64,000 nt of DNA from Linnemannia schmuckeri (Eukaryota > Mortierellomycota > Mortierellomycetes > Mortierellales > Mortierellaceae): NCBI GenBank assembly GCA_029449235.1, contig JANATG010000002.1, positions 3,968,001 to 4,032,000 on the forward strand, written 5' to 3'. Of this stretch, positions 8,322-19,568 are shown in pieces (the stretch's first letter is position 1; each line of letters begins with the position of its first letter). A program made the position numbers and the translations under genes. A model generated the notes under the pieces. The model was not told the DNA's origin, made no database searches, and saw only the letters and a program-made list of their open reading frames with translations.

Positions 8322-11300
8322 GACTCCCCACGTTGAATCCAAGCCGCCCCTGCGGCTGCTATCCTTGGGTTGGCGCGAGCAGGAGAGCGAGTAGGGCGAG
8401 CGGGGGAGCTGCGGAGCACGTGACTAGCCGTGGAGGGAGACACCAGCGACTGATTTTCTTGAGTATAAAAATTCTCAACCGGCTCAGACTGGGGTCCTTC
8501 CTCATCCTCTCTCCTCACTTCCTCCATTGACAACGTCAGCTCATCCCTGTCGTTCCTTGTTTTGAACCAAGCTCTCTTTGGTGGCTCATCGCCTTCCAAC
8601 ACTGCCATCTTCAAGCGGTCCTTATGCACCAAGTCGACTTTCACCTTCTCATCCGGCCAAACCAACTTGTAGGCACCAAAGGGCGTGACCATGTCGACTC
8701 TCAGCGGACCGTACCAGGGATACTCGAACTTCTGCTTGGATATGTTCTTGACTAACACCCAATCGCCAACCTCGTAGACCTTCCTTGGCAAGTCGGGATC
8801 GATGTCGTTTCGACGATTGTATTTTTCCACCATATCTCTCGCTGCCTCCTCCTGACGATGTTCGACGGTTAGTCGCTCTTGACGAAGCGTCTCCAGCGTC
8901 GCCTCTCGCGCTGCTTGCACCTCCGAAAACACGGTGTCGTCAAAGATGTAGGGACGGGTGGCGTCTCCCGGAATCGCAGGCTCGACTCCGTACAGCAAGT
9001 AGAAGGGCGACTTCTTGGTGACCGAGTGAATGCGCGTACGACAGGCAAAAACGGCTTGGTCCAGAAAAAGATCCCACTTATGGCGCATCTTGTTGCCGAC
9101 ATACTTCGTCAATGCTCGACCCAGGATACCGTTGGTTCTCTCCGTTTTGCCGTTGGTGCGTGGATGGTATGCTGAGGTGAGTCGATGTTTTGTCTTCAGC
9201 TTGTCCAGGTATGCGCGCAACACTTCTGACATAAACTGGCTTCCGCGATCCGAAATTAATTCTGCTGGCACTCCATGATTCATCACGATCTCCTCGTAGA
9301 TAAAGTTGGCGACGGTCTCTGCAGTGGCGTCCGGAGTGGCTTTGGCGATCGTCCAACTGGTGGCGTAGTCGACGGCGACGAGGATCCACTGGTTTCCACG
9401 CTGAGTCTTGGGACACTTTCCAACGAAATCGATACCCCAGCGTTGAAAGGGCTTGACCACGGAGAAGGCATGCAAAGGCTCGGTCACGGACGCGCCTCCT
9501 TGCGTTAGCTGACATTCTCTACAAGCACGACAGGCGTTCAGAATGTCTTTTCTCATCGATGGCCACCAGAACCTTGATTGGATCCTATCAAAGAGTCCTT
9601 GTCCTCCTGGGTGTCCGAGGCTGGCATGCATCTTGGACATATAATCGGCGCGACTTGTATACTGCAGGTACTCGACTCGGGACTCACCAAGCAGGCGGTA
9701 AACCTTCTCTCCCTCAACCACGAAGTGCTCCTGCTCGTTCTGTAGAGTGGTCAGAAGCCCTTTATGCCGAGGGTTGGAAAGGGTGCCGGTGGACTTGAAC
9801 TCGATCATCTTGAGGGGCCAGTCGAGGTCGTCAAGGGTTTCATCAAACGTTGCTTCCTCCATGGCCAACAGCAACTCCTCTTCCAATGCGGATCCATCTG
9901 CGTCTGTAGTGCTCTGGTCGTCTGGTTGATGCGCAGCCCAAGGGTTTTTGTCAAACATTTCGCCCTTGGCCATTTCCATAAAGCTGCATGTAATTTCGTC
10001 CGCCACTCCGTTTGGTCGTGAAAGAGCATCTGCCACTGGGTTGTCGCGTCCCGGTCGATAAGTAATCAGGTGATCGGTTTGCTCCATAAAACTGCACCAC
10101 TTTGCCATGCGACGACTCATCTCCTTCTGGCGCTTCAGGAATACGAGGCTGTGGTTGTCGGTTAGGATGTTGGCTGTTCGTCCTTGAATGTAGGTTCTCC
10201 ACTCCTCACATGCCGCTACGATAGCATACATTTCTCGTTCGTGTGTAGGCCATGCCTGCTGACTAGAATCCAACTTCCTGGACATGTATGCGACAGGGTG
10301 CAACTCCCTTCTTCCGTTAGAGCCGAAGTCCTGACTCAGGACTGCACCGATACCGATCAGGGAAGCGTCGGTTTCAATAAAGAAGTCGCGGGTAAAGTCG
10401 GCTATACGCAAAACCGGGGCGTTGAGAAGGGCAGACTTGAGGTCGTCAAAGGCGGCTTGTTCAACGGCGGTCCAAGGAGTGGGCAGCGGTCGCGTTTTGA
10501 TAGTATTGTTGGTTCCGGAGGACTTGGTAAGTTCGGTGAGTGGGGCAGCGCGCGCGGAAAAGTTCTTGATAAACTTGCGGTAGTAACCAGTGATGCCCAA
10601 AAATCGTCTGACTTCTTGTACATTGGTAGGTGGTGCCATTGATTGGATTCCCTGTGTCTTGGCTGGATCGACCTTAATTCCGTCGGCTCCCACGACATGT
10701 CCCAGAAAAACAAGTTCGGGTTGACCAAAGTGGCATTTTGACATTTTTGCCTTGAGTTTGAACTTGGCCAGCCGTTGCAGGACCCAACGGAGATGTCGTC
10801 GATGCTCTTGTACTGTTCGACTGAAAACTAGGATGTCGTCGATGAAGACCAGGCAAAAGTTGTCGATTCCGCCTTGGAGAACCTCGTTCATCATGCCTTG
10901 AAAGGTTGCCGGTGCGTTGGTAAGTCCGAAAGGCATGACAAGGTACTCGTAGTGTCCATAGCGGGTACCAAACGCTGTCTTCTCAACATCCTCAGGCTTC
11001 ATCCTGATTTGATTGAATCCTGACTGAAGGTCGAGTTTGGAAAATATCTTGGCACCAGATAGTCGATCGAAAAACTCCTCGATTAATGGTAACGGGTATT
11101 TGTTCTTGATCGTCACCGAATTTAGTGCCCGATAATCGACGCAGAGGCGAAGACTGCCATCACTCTTCCGGACAAACAGGACGGGGGATGACCAAGGAGA
11201 GATACTTGGGCGGATGAAGCCCTTTTTCTCCATCTCGGCCAATTCCTCGCGGAGGGCGTCCAGCTCTTGTGGTGACATTCTGCGTACGGGAAGGGCTGTC

Positions 11301-13483
11301 GGAAGTGCCGATCCTGTCTCGATTCGGTGGTCGACATGTCGGTGCGGAGGTAGTTCCGTTAGCTCTGAGAACACTGGCTCCTGGAATTCCTGTATAATAT
11401 CGCGGTAGTCTTCCGGAATTGATTTGTCGTCAGGACCCTTGCCTTCCACCATTGCATTTAGTTCTGCTCCACCACCAACCTCGATCGGAAAACATACGCC
11501 GTATTCGTGTCCACTTTGGTTAAGGATGCGTTTGAAGTGTTTATGCCCGACAATACGCACGTTCACTGGCTTCTCCGACTCCTCCGTGCTCGACGCCATA
11601 GGACACGTTTCTGCCTGGTTTACCATCATTGCTGCCGTCTGGTCACGAATGCTCTGTACCCGCTGCATTGACTCCCTTCCTTTCCAGCGATACTCCCCCG
11701 TTGTCCAGTTGACGTGTGGATTCCAGTGTCTCAGCCATGCCTGCCCCAGGATCATATCGTATCTCAAGTTGTCGACGACGATTCCAGCAACGGGCACCTT
11801 TTCTGTATCCATCCGCAGACTCAAGGTGGCCAAGTCCTCGGCGACCGACACCTGTCCTCGGGCCAGGAGAATCTTTACAGGAGCAGGCAGGGGTAGCCTT
11901 CGATAGAGCAGCTTCCCGAGCTTAGGAAGTAGTTCGCTACTCACAAAGTTTGCGGACGCGCCCGAATCGATCAGGACACGAATTTCTCGAGCGCCTACAT
12001 GACCGCGAACTTCATGGACCGGACGGTTGAGATTACTCACGATTTCGGGATTGCTGCCCTCATTCTTGAGATGATAAGATTGCAGGAGATAGGAGGAAGA
12101 AGAGGACGACTTTTTATTCAGGGGGCAGAACTGGGGCATGTGGCCGGGCTTATGGCAAAGACGACATTTTCCTCTAACGACCACGGGCTTGGGGCAGTCT
12201 CGCTGCAGGTGTCCTTTCTCCCGACAGTTGAAGCAGGTGACGTTCTTGAGGTGGTCTCGAGTTTCCAGGGCAGCGATTTCCCATTCCTCGGCGGCAATGT
12301 TGTCGATCTCCATGTCATTGTCGTTTCTGGCGGGAGCAGGCTCGGAGGCGAGCTGATTGGAAAAGCCAAAGGACTTATTGCCTTGAAATCCGCCGCGGTA
12401 AGGCTTCCTGCCGTTACGTCCTCCGTTTTGGTGCTCGAAGGTCTTGATGGCTGCTTCCTTGGTTACAACCTTTTGGAGGAATGCGTCGAGAAGGTCGCTT
12501 TCGCTGTGCAGATCGCTGATGCGACTCTGGAGCCACGTGGGAAGCTTGCGAGCGAAGTCCAATTTCTTGTCCTTGTCGGATCTATCCGGAATGCGGTTGG
12601 CCAGGGCGAGGTAGCGGGCCGCAAAGGACGCAAGAGCTTCATCGGGATCGCGTCGCAGAGCATCGATCTCGGCACGCAGGTTAGTGGTCAGATGGGTAAC
12701 CCTCCAACGGGCTCGAAAGGCGGACTTGAAGGGCAGCCACTCGGCCGCTTGCCCAGGGCCCAGAAGCGCAAGATACTGCTCTGCCCACTGGCGTGCTCCT
12801 GACTTGAGCAGTCCCACGAAAGACGAAACCTTCTTATTCTCAGGGCAGCCCTTGTTGACAAAGTGAAGTTCAATGTCCGACAGATACTCGTCCAGGTCCA
12901 AGGTCAACTGGTTTCCGGTGAAAGACTCGATTCTGGACGAGAAATCTGGGGCGGGGCGGTTGGGGTCATCGTAACGACCATAGGCTCGATGACTGTTTGG
13001 ATTGGATGGGTGTCGAAGAAACTGGTCGGGGATTGGTTGGTTTGGGGGGTTGGATGGTAGTGGATGGATGGATGTCGGGGTTGGATGGGCGGATTGGAGA
13101 GGAATTGATGCGGAGGTGGTTGCGGGGTTGGACGGTGGTAGGGTAGCGATTGACAGTTGTAGCTGCTGTTGGAGCTGCTTGACAAGCTCGATCAGGTGGG
13201 TGTTTTGCTTTTCCTGTTGCTCCCAACGTTGCGCGTACTGCTTCCAAAATTCGGGGGAAAACTGTTGTTGCTGTTGCTGTTCTTGCTGTTGCTGTAGCTG
13301 TTGCTGTTCTTGTTGCTGTTGTAACTGTTGCTGTTGCTGCTGTTGTTGTTGTAAAAGCGCTTCTTGTTGCTGCTGTTGCTGCAATTGAGCTAAGTGCTCG
13401 TCGTGGTGGCCGCTGTGCGCCATGAAAAACTCTTGCTCGTCGTCTTCGTCTGATGTACCGTCTGATAAACCAAATCGCACCAT
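8168..13483 (-). CDS. Gag-Pol polyprotein of Ty3/gypsy element, copy 2
   Basis: The 1771-residue frame is the same as copy 1 in length and domain order: Gln-rich Gag, two CCHC knuckles, DSG protease, FIDD reverse transcriptase, RNase H, HHCC and DDE integrase, then the GPY/F-like end. The first ATG is at 13483. Differences seen from copy 1 are H to Q in the N-terminal Gln tract, PS to SP after the tract, T to M upstream of RT, and E to G before the integrase finger. No stop or frameshift is present, so it also looks coding-competent. The C-terminus is again encoded by the 3' LTR. Confidence 0.95.
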   Translation of the reverse strand: MVRFGLSDGTSDEDDEQEFFMAHSGHHDEHLAQLQQQQQQEALLQQQQQQQQQLQQQQEQQQLQQQQEQQQQQQFSPEFWKQYAQRWEQQEKQNTHLIELVKQLQQQLQLSIATLPPSNPATTSASIPLQSAHPTPTSIHPLPSNPPNQPIPDQFLRHPSNPNSHRAYGRYDDPNRPAPDFSSRIESFTGNQLTLDLDEYLSDIELHFVNKGCPENKKVSSFVGLLKSGARQWAEQYLALLGPGQAAEWLPFKSAFRARWRVTHLTTNLRAEIDALRRDPDEALASFAARYLALANRIPDRSDKDKKLDFARKLPTWLQSRISDLHSESDLLDAFLQKVVTKEAAIKTFEHQNGGRNGRKPYRGGFQGNKSFGFSNQLASEPAPARNDNDMEIDNIAAEEWEIAALETRDHLKNVTCFNCREKGHLQRDCPKPVVVRGKCRLCHKPGHMPQFCPLNKKSSSSSSYLLQSYHLKNEGSNPEIVSNLNRPVHEVRGHVGAREIRVLIDSGASANFVSSELLPKLGKLLYRRLPLPAPVKILLARGQVSVAEDLATLSLRMDTEKVPVAGIVVDNLRYDMILGQAWLRHWNPHVNWTTGEYRWKGRESMQRVQSIRDQTAAMMVNQAETCPMASSTEESEKPVNVRIVGHKHFKRILNQSGHEYGVCFPIEVGGGAELNAMVEGKGPDDKSIPEDYRDIIQEFQEPVFSELTELPPHRHVDHRIETGSALPTALPVRRMSPQELDALREELAEMEKKGFIRPSISPWSSPVLFVRKSDGSLRLCVDYRALNSVTIKNKYPLPLIEEFFDRLSGAKIFSKLDLQSGFNQIRMKPEDVEKTAFGTRYGHYEYLVMPFGLTNAPATFQGMMNEVLQGGIDNFCLVFIDDILVFSRTVQEHRRHLRWVLQRLAKFKLKAKMSKCHFGQPELVFLGHVVGADGIKVDPAKTQGIQSMAPPTNVQEVRRFLGITGYYRKFIKNFSARAAPLTELTKSSGTNNTIKTRPLPTPWTAVEQAAFDDLKSALLNAPVLRIADFTRDFFIETDASLIGIGAVLSQDFGSNGRRELHPVAYMSRKLDSSQQAWPTHEREMYAIVAACEEWRTYIQGRTANILTDNHSLVFLKRQKEMSRRMAKWCSFMEQTDHLITYRPGRDNPVADALSRPNGVADEITCSFMEMAKGEMFDKNPWAAHQPDDQSTTDADGSALEEELLLAMEEATFDETLDDLDWPLKMIEFKSTGTLSNPRHKGLLTTLQNEQEHFVVEGEKVYRLLGESRVEYLQYTSRADYMSKMHASLGHPGGQGLFDRIQSRFWWPSMRKDILNACRACRECQLTQGGASVTEPLHAFSVVKPFQRWGIDFVGKCPKTQRGNQWILVAVDYATSWTIAKATPDATAETVANFIYEEIVMNHGVPAELISDRGSQFMSEVLRAYLDKLKTKHRLTSAYHPRTNGKTERTNGILGRALTKYVGNKMRHKWDLFLDQAVFACRTRIHSVTKKSPFYLLYGVEPAIPGDATRPYIFDDTVFSEVQAAREATLETLRQERLTVEHRQEEAARDMVEKYNRRNDIDPDLPRKVYEVGDWVLVKNISKQKFEYPWYGPLRVDMVTPFGAYKLVWPDEKVKVDLVHKDRLKMAVLEGDEPPKRAWFKTRNDRDELTLSMEEVRREDEEGPQSEPVENFYTQENQSLVSPSTASHVLRSSPARPTRSPARANPRIAAAGAAWIQRGESVLNRGNLSSQSVSQEVMLGTGVPPTPSLPVQPGKRVGIPITVPTNPPRRP

Positions 13484-13534
13484 CAATCTCAAATGGGGTA
13501 GGGCTCGTTAGGAACGTAAGACCTTTGCTACCAT

Positions 13535-13945
13535 TGAAATAGTACTGGCCTAGAAGTATGGTAATGCTTCTTGGGGGTGATCCAGTACTGTAACAACGAG
13601 TGAAGCGAGAGCAAGGCTAAGTAGTTCCGATAGTAAAAGGGGGTTTTATATCAGTAAATGAGAATAGGACTATGTAAGTAAACTAGGGTAGAAAAGGGTT
13701 GGTACCTAAGTAGTTCCGATAGTAAAAGGGAAGGAACTACTAAGGTCCAGGGGAAAGACTAATTTAAAGGAGAGTAGTTAAGGGTAGAGTATTAAGGACG
13801 GCGAGGGGGGTTCGTAGGGACAGTAATGGGTATACCCACTCGCTTGCCTGGTTGAACAGGCAAGGAGGGGGTAGGCGGTACTCCGGTGCCGAGCATAACT
13901 TCTTGAGAGACGGACTGAGAGCTTAAATTGCCCCGATTTAGGACA
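13535..13945 (-). repeat. 5' LTR of copy 2
   Basis: It matches the other LTR of this element. It is preceded on the minus strand by the ATAT target duplication and followed by the same candidate primer binding site as in copy 1. Confidence 0.95.
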
Positions 13946-14981
13946 ATATGGAAAGACACAGATTATGAAGTGTCGATGATACTAAAAGTAAAGGATTAAT
14001 CTGCTTTGTACCAGGGCCGGGTCGGAGACTCTGGTGCCGGGTTGGATATTCTGCTATGTATTTAGGATCCAGCTTGGCGCCTGTTGTGTAAAAGGATGAG
14101 TTTTGGATAGTTTATTGATCTATTAAGGGTCATGATATAAGACTATTAGAGCATTAAAGGATCTTATGAATGCAGAGAAAAAAAAAGAGTTTCAAAGAGA
14201 GTGAAATGACGACGGATGGGCTGGCGGCAGTAACGATCGGAACTGGAGCGAACCTTTTCTGGTGTGTCCGTGTCTGTTTGATACAAAGCTTGAGTGTTTA
14301 TTCTGTGGAGTGGCAGGCTGCATGCAGCTGTGAACGAATGATGTCAAGGTTAGGAAAGACATGAGGTTGCCTGAGTTTTGGTGGCGAGGAGGAAGTTGCT
14401 TTTTTTTGGGCGCAGACAGCAAAGAAAATGGGTGGAGGCATTTGAGGCTTGGATAATGCGTGAGTGCCATAAAGTGAAAGTGTACAAGTGTGAAAAGTGA
14501 AAGAGAGAAGAAAAAGCAGTTACATAGTCAAAAAGAGTGAGGAATGAGTGGGTGTACAGGATGTCCAGGATTGGATCCAATCCTCTCTTTGTCTGTCGTG
14601 TTTCTTCCTTGTCATCCTTTTCGTCACTTCAGCCCGTTTCTCGCATTAATTTTGTGTCCAGAGGTCGTATTCCTTCTCCTTCTCTCTCCCCTTCGTTTTT
14701 TTTACTCTTTCCTTCTCTTCCACAACTCCAACCTCCCTTTTTTTTTTTTTTTTTTTTTTTTGTCTTTTTTTTCTTTCTTCTTTTTTCTTTCTTCCGTTCT
14801 TCCTTCCTCTTTTCCTTTCTTGCATTACAACCGATCCCCTTCCTTCGCCAACTCTTCATCGACGCTTCGCCACATTCTTTTTCACACACTTTCATTCACT
14901 CTCTTGGAATATATAACCCGCCTTCCTCTTCCAAGTTGATTCGCCTCTCTCTTTTTCTCTCTCTTTCTCTCATTCTCTCTC

Positions 14982-15046
<65 letters not shown>

Positions 15047-15166
15047 CTCTCTCTCTCTCCTTTTTTAGCCCTTCTTCTTGGTCTTCTCAGTTCGTGCCGT
15101 TACTCCTTACTCTGTCCTTTTACTATCCTCCTTTCCAATATCACGCTCACAACACTCTCACAGACA
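13946..15166 (+). other. Upstream region and pyrimidine-rich leader of the B56 gene
   Basis: No gene is recognised here. After about 600 bp of ordinary sequence it becomes strongly pyrimidine-rich, with a run of about 26 T near 14736 and a long CT microsatellite (about 14942-15061). This is probably promoter and 5' leader of the gene starting at 15167. An open frame continues through it only because CT-rich DNA lacks stops. Confidence 0.6.
14942..15061 (+). repeat. CT-dinucleotide microsatellite
   Basis: A nearly uninterrupted (CT)n tract with a few TTT breaks lies about 110 bp upstream of the B56 start codon. Such tracts are common in fungal promoters and leaders. Confidence 0.85.
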
Positions 15167-16552
15167 ATGAAGGGACTGAAGGGTGTCCTGACAAGGTCCA
15201 AGTCCGCCTCGTCTTCAGACAGTGCCAAAAAGAACAAGACCTCCGCCAACAGCACCCCCAACACCAATCCCACCATCAACACCTCTGACCTCTCTTCTTC
15301 TTCTTCCTCTTCCACTTTATCCTCCTCCACTACCACCACTCTGCCCAACGGACAGCAACAACAACAATCACATCCCTTCTCCGATACCCACCCATCTACT
15401 ACCACTACTAGTGGTATTGCTCAGTCCTTCTACGCCATCGCCAACCCCTTCAAGTCTTCCTCCAGCCCTGCTCCGACCGTCAACACCAACGCCACTACCC
15501 AAGACCCTACTCTGGCACAGGCTCACACTCTTGCTCAAATTCAGGCGCAGGCGCACACCCAGGCTCAGCGGCAGACTCAAAGAGATCAGCAACAGCTTCA
15601 ACATCAGCAGCATCTCTCTTTGTCTTCTGCCAACAGTAGCAGCAACAACAACATCAACCACGGTGCCATTCCGCCTTCCATTGTCATAATGAACCCACTT
15701 GACACCGTAAGTAAATATGCATTTCACATGCTCATGTCGACACACTTGCGTACACCTTCTGTCTTTAAACAATGCCTAGCTGCATACTCCCGTTTCTCTC
15801 TTTGTGTCTGCCCTGCCATTTTAATCGTCCGCGCCTTTTGCTCTCCACCCCCGCTGTCTGCCTCTCTCCGTCAGCTCACTACAGTTATTCGCTCTCTTTC
15901 CTTTTGGATACCTTTGCCTGCTTTGCCTGTCCGCCTACACCACCATGTCTTTCTTGTCTTCCCCCCCTTTTTTAAATCCTCAGCAGCAGCGACGGGAGCA
16001 TCATCATCATCATTATCATCATTATAAACACCTTGTCCTTGGCTTTGCCTCGTTATCAAAGACTAAACTGCAAAAGAAAAAAAAGCAAACGAGTTGGCTT
16101 TGTTGTGGCGTGTGAAAGGACTAACCTCTCTAGTATATCTATCTATTTCTGTACGACCTGTCCACGATCTAGCGTGATCTACAACCGCAACTCTATGGAG
16201 AGACCTCGCACGGCGTCCAGTCTCCACTCAGCCCAGGAACTCCCACCGGCAAAGGAGAAAAAGAGATGCCGAAAAGTGGACCTATCAGCAGGATGAAGAA
16301 CTCACCCAAGGACGCGATCCCCATTAGCAAAACCCCACGTCGACAACGGTCGTCACGATTCCATGTCACAGAGCGCGTTTCTCTGGAAAGGTTGCAGGCA
16401 TTGGACGGTACGGAGAACAATACAAGAGACAACCGGGTGATTGGTTCTTTTTTCACTTTTTGCATCCAAGGGAAAGAAAATGGAGACGGGCAGGAAGAAC
16501 GGGACAATGGCGGTATAGAGAATATCATCCTGTCAAATGCACTAATCTACCC

Positions 16553-16591
<39 letters not shown>

Positions 16592-19278
16592 ACTCTTATG
16601 GCCATTGATACAATCCGTTTGATACTTGTAGAGGTGGCGCATATTGATCGTCAAGAGCTGTTTTTGAGAAAGATTGGTCAATGTGCAGTTGTATTCGACT
16701 TTAATGATGCATCGTCAGAACTCAAGGGCAAGGAGATCAAGCGTCAGACGCTGTCAGAGATCCTGGAATATATCACCAATAACCGCGGCGTTATTACGGA
16801 GCCCGTCTATCCAGAGGTCATCAATATGGTAATACCCAGGAATTGGATCAGGATAAAGCAAATGGCCATTGACGCCTTCGTTTCGACTCTTACAGGGCAG
16901 GAAAGAATGGACACCGCCTGATCCGCCTACTCATCATCATTGTATTACTTTATGACACGTCTAGTTTGCAACAAACCTCTTTAGAACGATCCCTCCTCAG
17001 GTCAACCCAACAGGCGATGCATTTGATCCGGAAGAAGATGAGCCTGTTCTTGAACTGGCATGGCCTCATCTTCAAATCGTGTACGAGTTCTTCCTTCGCT
17101 TTATTGAATCGCCCGATTTTAGCACTAATATCGCCAAAAAGTTTATTGACCACCACTTTATCCTGCAGGTGAGTGTACACGAAAATCCGAAACATTACTT
17201 TTGGACCAAGCATTGGAGTCTCAATTTCATTTAATCCTTTTTCGCTTCTGGTATTTATTTTCTCGATTGCATGCGCTGACATGTTGAGTTACATTCTGTT
17301 TTGCTTTCTCGCTAGTTGCTGGAACTGTTTGACAGCGAGGATCCCCGCGAGCGCGACTTTTTGAAGACGACGCTTCACCGGATCTATGGAAAGTTCTTGA
17401 ACCTCAGGGCATTCATCCGGCGGTCGATCAACAACGTATTCTTCCAATTCATTTATGAAAAGGAAAGACATAACGGGATTGCCGAGCTGCTAGAGATCCT
17501 TGGAAGGTAGGCGCCATTTTTTTGGGGGAAAAAAGGTGAATTGGTTCGCGTAACGCCACAGCGCGCCCAAGCAAATGTCCAGCCCTTTCGTGAACTTGAC
17601 TCCGCTCCAACGATGCTGATATTTCGTTAATGGCAATTTAATTAATTAATTTTATTTTGCCTTTGTACGACCATCAACTTTGTAGTATTATCAACGGATT
17701 CGCGTTGCCTCTGAAGGAAGAACACAAGACATTCCTGACCAAGGTCCTCCTGCCGCTTCACAAGGTCAAGTCTCTGACACTTTATCACCCCCAGCTGGCT
17801 TACTGCGTTGTCCAATTTCTGGAAAAGGACCCAGCTTTGACCGAAGAGGTATGATCCAAGTCTTTCTGTTGTGAGTCGATCGTCGGAGTTCATTGAGTAA
17901 AGAAGGCACGGACTACTTACAAACGCTTGCATTGGTAATACACACATAGGTGATTCATGGACTCTTGCGATTCTGGCCCAAAGTAAACAGTCCCAAAGAA
18001 GTGATGTTCTTGAACGAAATTGAGGAGATCCTTGATGTCATTGAGCCTTTGGAGTTTGTCAAAATCGAAGGCCCGCTCTTTACGCAGATCGCTCGTTGTG
18101 TTTCCAGCCCGCATTTTCAGGTGTGTTATATTTTCGCCGAGCAATGATGGAAACTGTTCGCTAAGGTGATATGTATATTCACTCGTCTCTTACCATGTAT
18201 TTCATCGTATTAGGTTGCTGAGAGGGCGTTATATTACTGGAACAACGAGTACATTGTAAACTTGATCCACGACAATGCCAATGAAATCCTGCCCATCATG
18301 TTCCAATCTCTCTACAAGAACTCAAAGACTCATTGGAACAGGTAGAACACCGTCGCATGGTCGCTCGAATATCTTGTCCATCTTTGACTGGCATGAGAGA
18401 CCAAGCTTTAAACTTTGATTTTCATTTTTTGTTTGCCATAGGACGATCCACGGACTTGTCTTCAATGCGCTCAAGTTGTTCATGGATGTGGCCCCACAGT
18501 TGTTTGACGAGTGCACCAACCATTATCGTCAGGCGCGACAGAAGTACGTCAATTTTCATTTTTCAAGGAAATTGGACCCCTAAAACGCAGAGCCTGCATT
18601 TTTGCTGTTGTTTAGTGGTTACAGCCGCATTAACTCTATTTTTTGTTTGTTTTGTTTTGTGTAGCGATCGAAAGAGATTGCAGGATAGAGAGGAGCTCTG
18701 GCTGCGACTCGAACAACAGGCTGCAGATAACTATGCAAACCTGGCAGCGCAGGGGGATGCTGTGGCGCCGCCTTCTCTCATGCCGTTCACTCCTGTTGAT
18801 TCCGTCCCACCTCCTCTAGGTAAACACACACAAGGGAATTATGATTTTTTTTTTCAGCGTTTGTGTTCATTTACATTAACATGTTTCTCATTTATCCCAT
18901 GTACTTATTTTCATAGTGGCGTTTGACCAAGGAGAGGAGCTCGATACGACAATCGACAAGGACATCAATGAGCTAGACGGTTCAGCAGCAGCAGCAGACC
19001 AAGACATGTACAGCGGGGACCTTCAGACGTTTGAGAACAGTGGACCGGTCTTCCATCAGTTCCGTCGGAAATCGATTATTCCTGTCGATGAGACTGTGTT
19101 GACTGAACTCTCGCGTCATCGCAGTCTGGATGAGGTCTTGAATGAGCCGCCTTCACCGTCTACTTCTACGACCTTTGCCCATCACCATATTCCTGCTCCT
19201 GGTACTGGTTCTAGTGGTGTTGCGGGTGTGGGGGTTTCGGGCTCGTCCTCGAGCGTGAACCACGCCCAGGAGACTTGA
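15167..19278 (+). CDS. PP2A regulatory subunit B56 family (Rts1-like)
   Basis: Eleven exons: 15167-15706, 16221-16407, 16632-16828, 16965-17168, 17316-17506, 17686-17848, 17950-18120, 18214-18341, 18442-18543, 18665-18819, 18917-19278. They join in frame to 799 residues. B56 subunits bind the PP2A scaffold and catalytic subunits and choose substrates through a HEAT-like fold. The conserved core spans about residues 240-640 and includes EYITNNRGVITEPVYPEV, AWPHLQIVYEFFLRFIES, LLELFDSEDPRERDFLKTTL and RALYYWNNEY. The first 180 residues are S/T/Q-rich and variable, as in yeast Rts1. The C-terminal 120 residues are also low complexity. Length is close to Rts1. The ATG at 15167 was chosen because upstream sequence is CT-rich leader. 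Intron 2 carries a T tract of about 30. Confidence 0.93.
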
Positions 19279-19568
19279 GTAGGAATGAAATGGTGAATAG
19301 AGCAAGAGATGGAGAGGGTGACGTTGAAAAAAAGGAGAGGACAGATACGCGTAGCGAGAGTAGTTTGCACCATCACCACCCCCGATATAGACGAACATAC
19401 GTTCACCCATTACCCACTACTGACTCTCCCGCGAAAATTCTGATAGCTAAGAAAAAAAAAAAAAAGCGCATTGAAAAAAAGCATAAGGTTTGCTTGTTTG
19501 ATTTTTTTTTTTTTTGCTTTTTTATTTGTTTTAAGATAGATAAAGTGGGGCCAGACGAAGCAACGGTT

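Larger units (their letters stand above)
7911..13945 (-). mobile_element. Intact Ty3/gypsy-type LTR retrotransposon, copy 2
   Basis: This second 6035-bp element is inverted relative to copy 1. Its LTRs are at 7911-8321 (3') and 13535-13945 (5'), and a 4-bp duplication ATAT flanks it (7907-7910, 13946-13949). Both LTRs share a single base that differs from the copy 1 LTRs (TAATGC against AAATGC on this strand). The two insertions are therefore separate events from very close relatives. Its 3' LTR faces the 5' end of tRNA-Ala copy B, mirroring copy 1. Confidence 0.95.

Noticed and set aside
385..13945. Palindromic assembly artefact explaining the inverted retrotransposons
   Set aside because: The copies have different target duplications, different flanks and distinguishing base changes, which fits two real insertions.
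14537..15166. Long N-terminal extension of the B56 frame
   Set aside because: It is open only because CT and T tracts lack stops. The sequence looks like leader, and the MKGLKG start at 15167 is more sensible.
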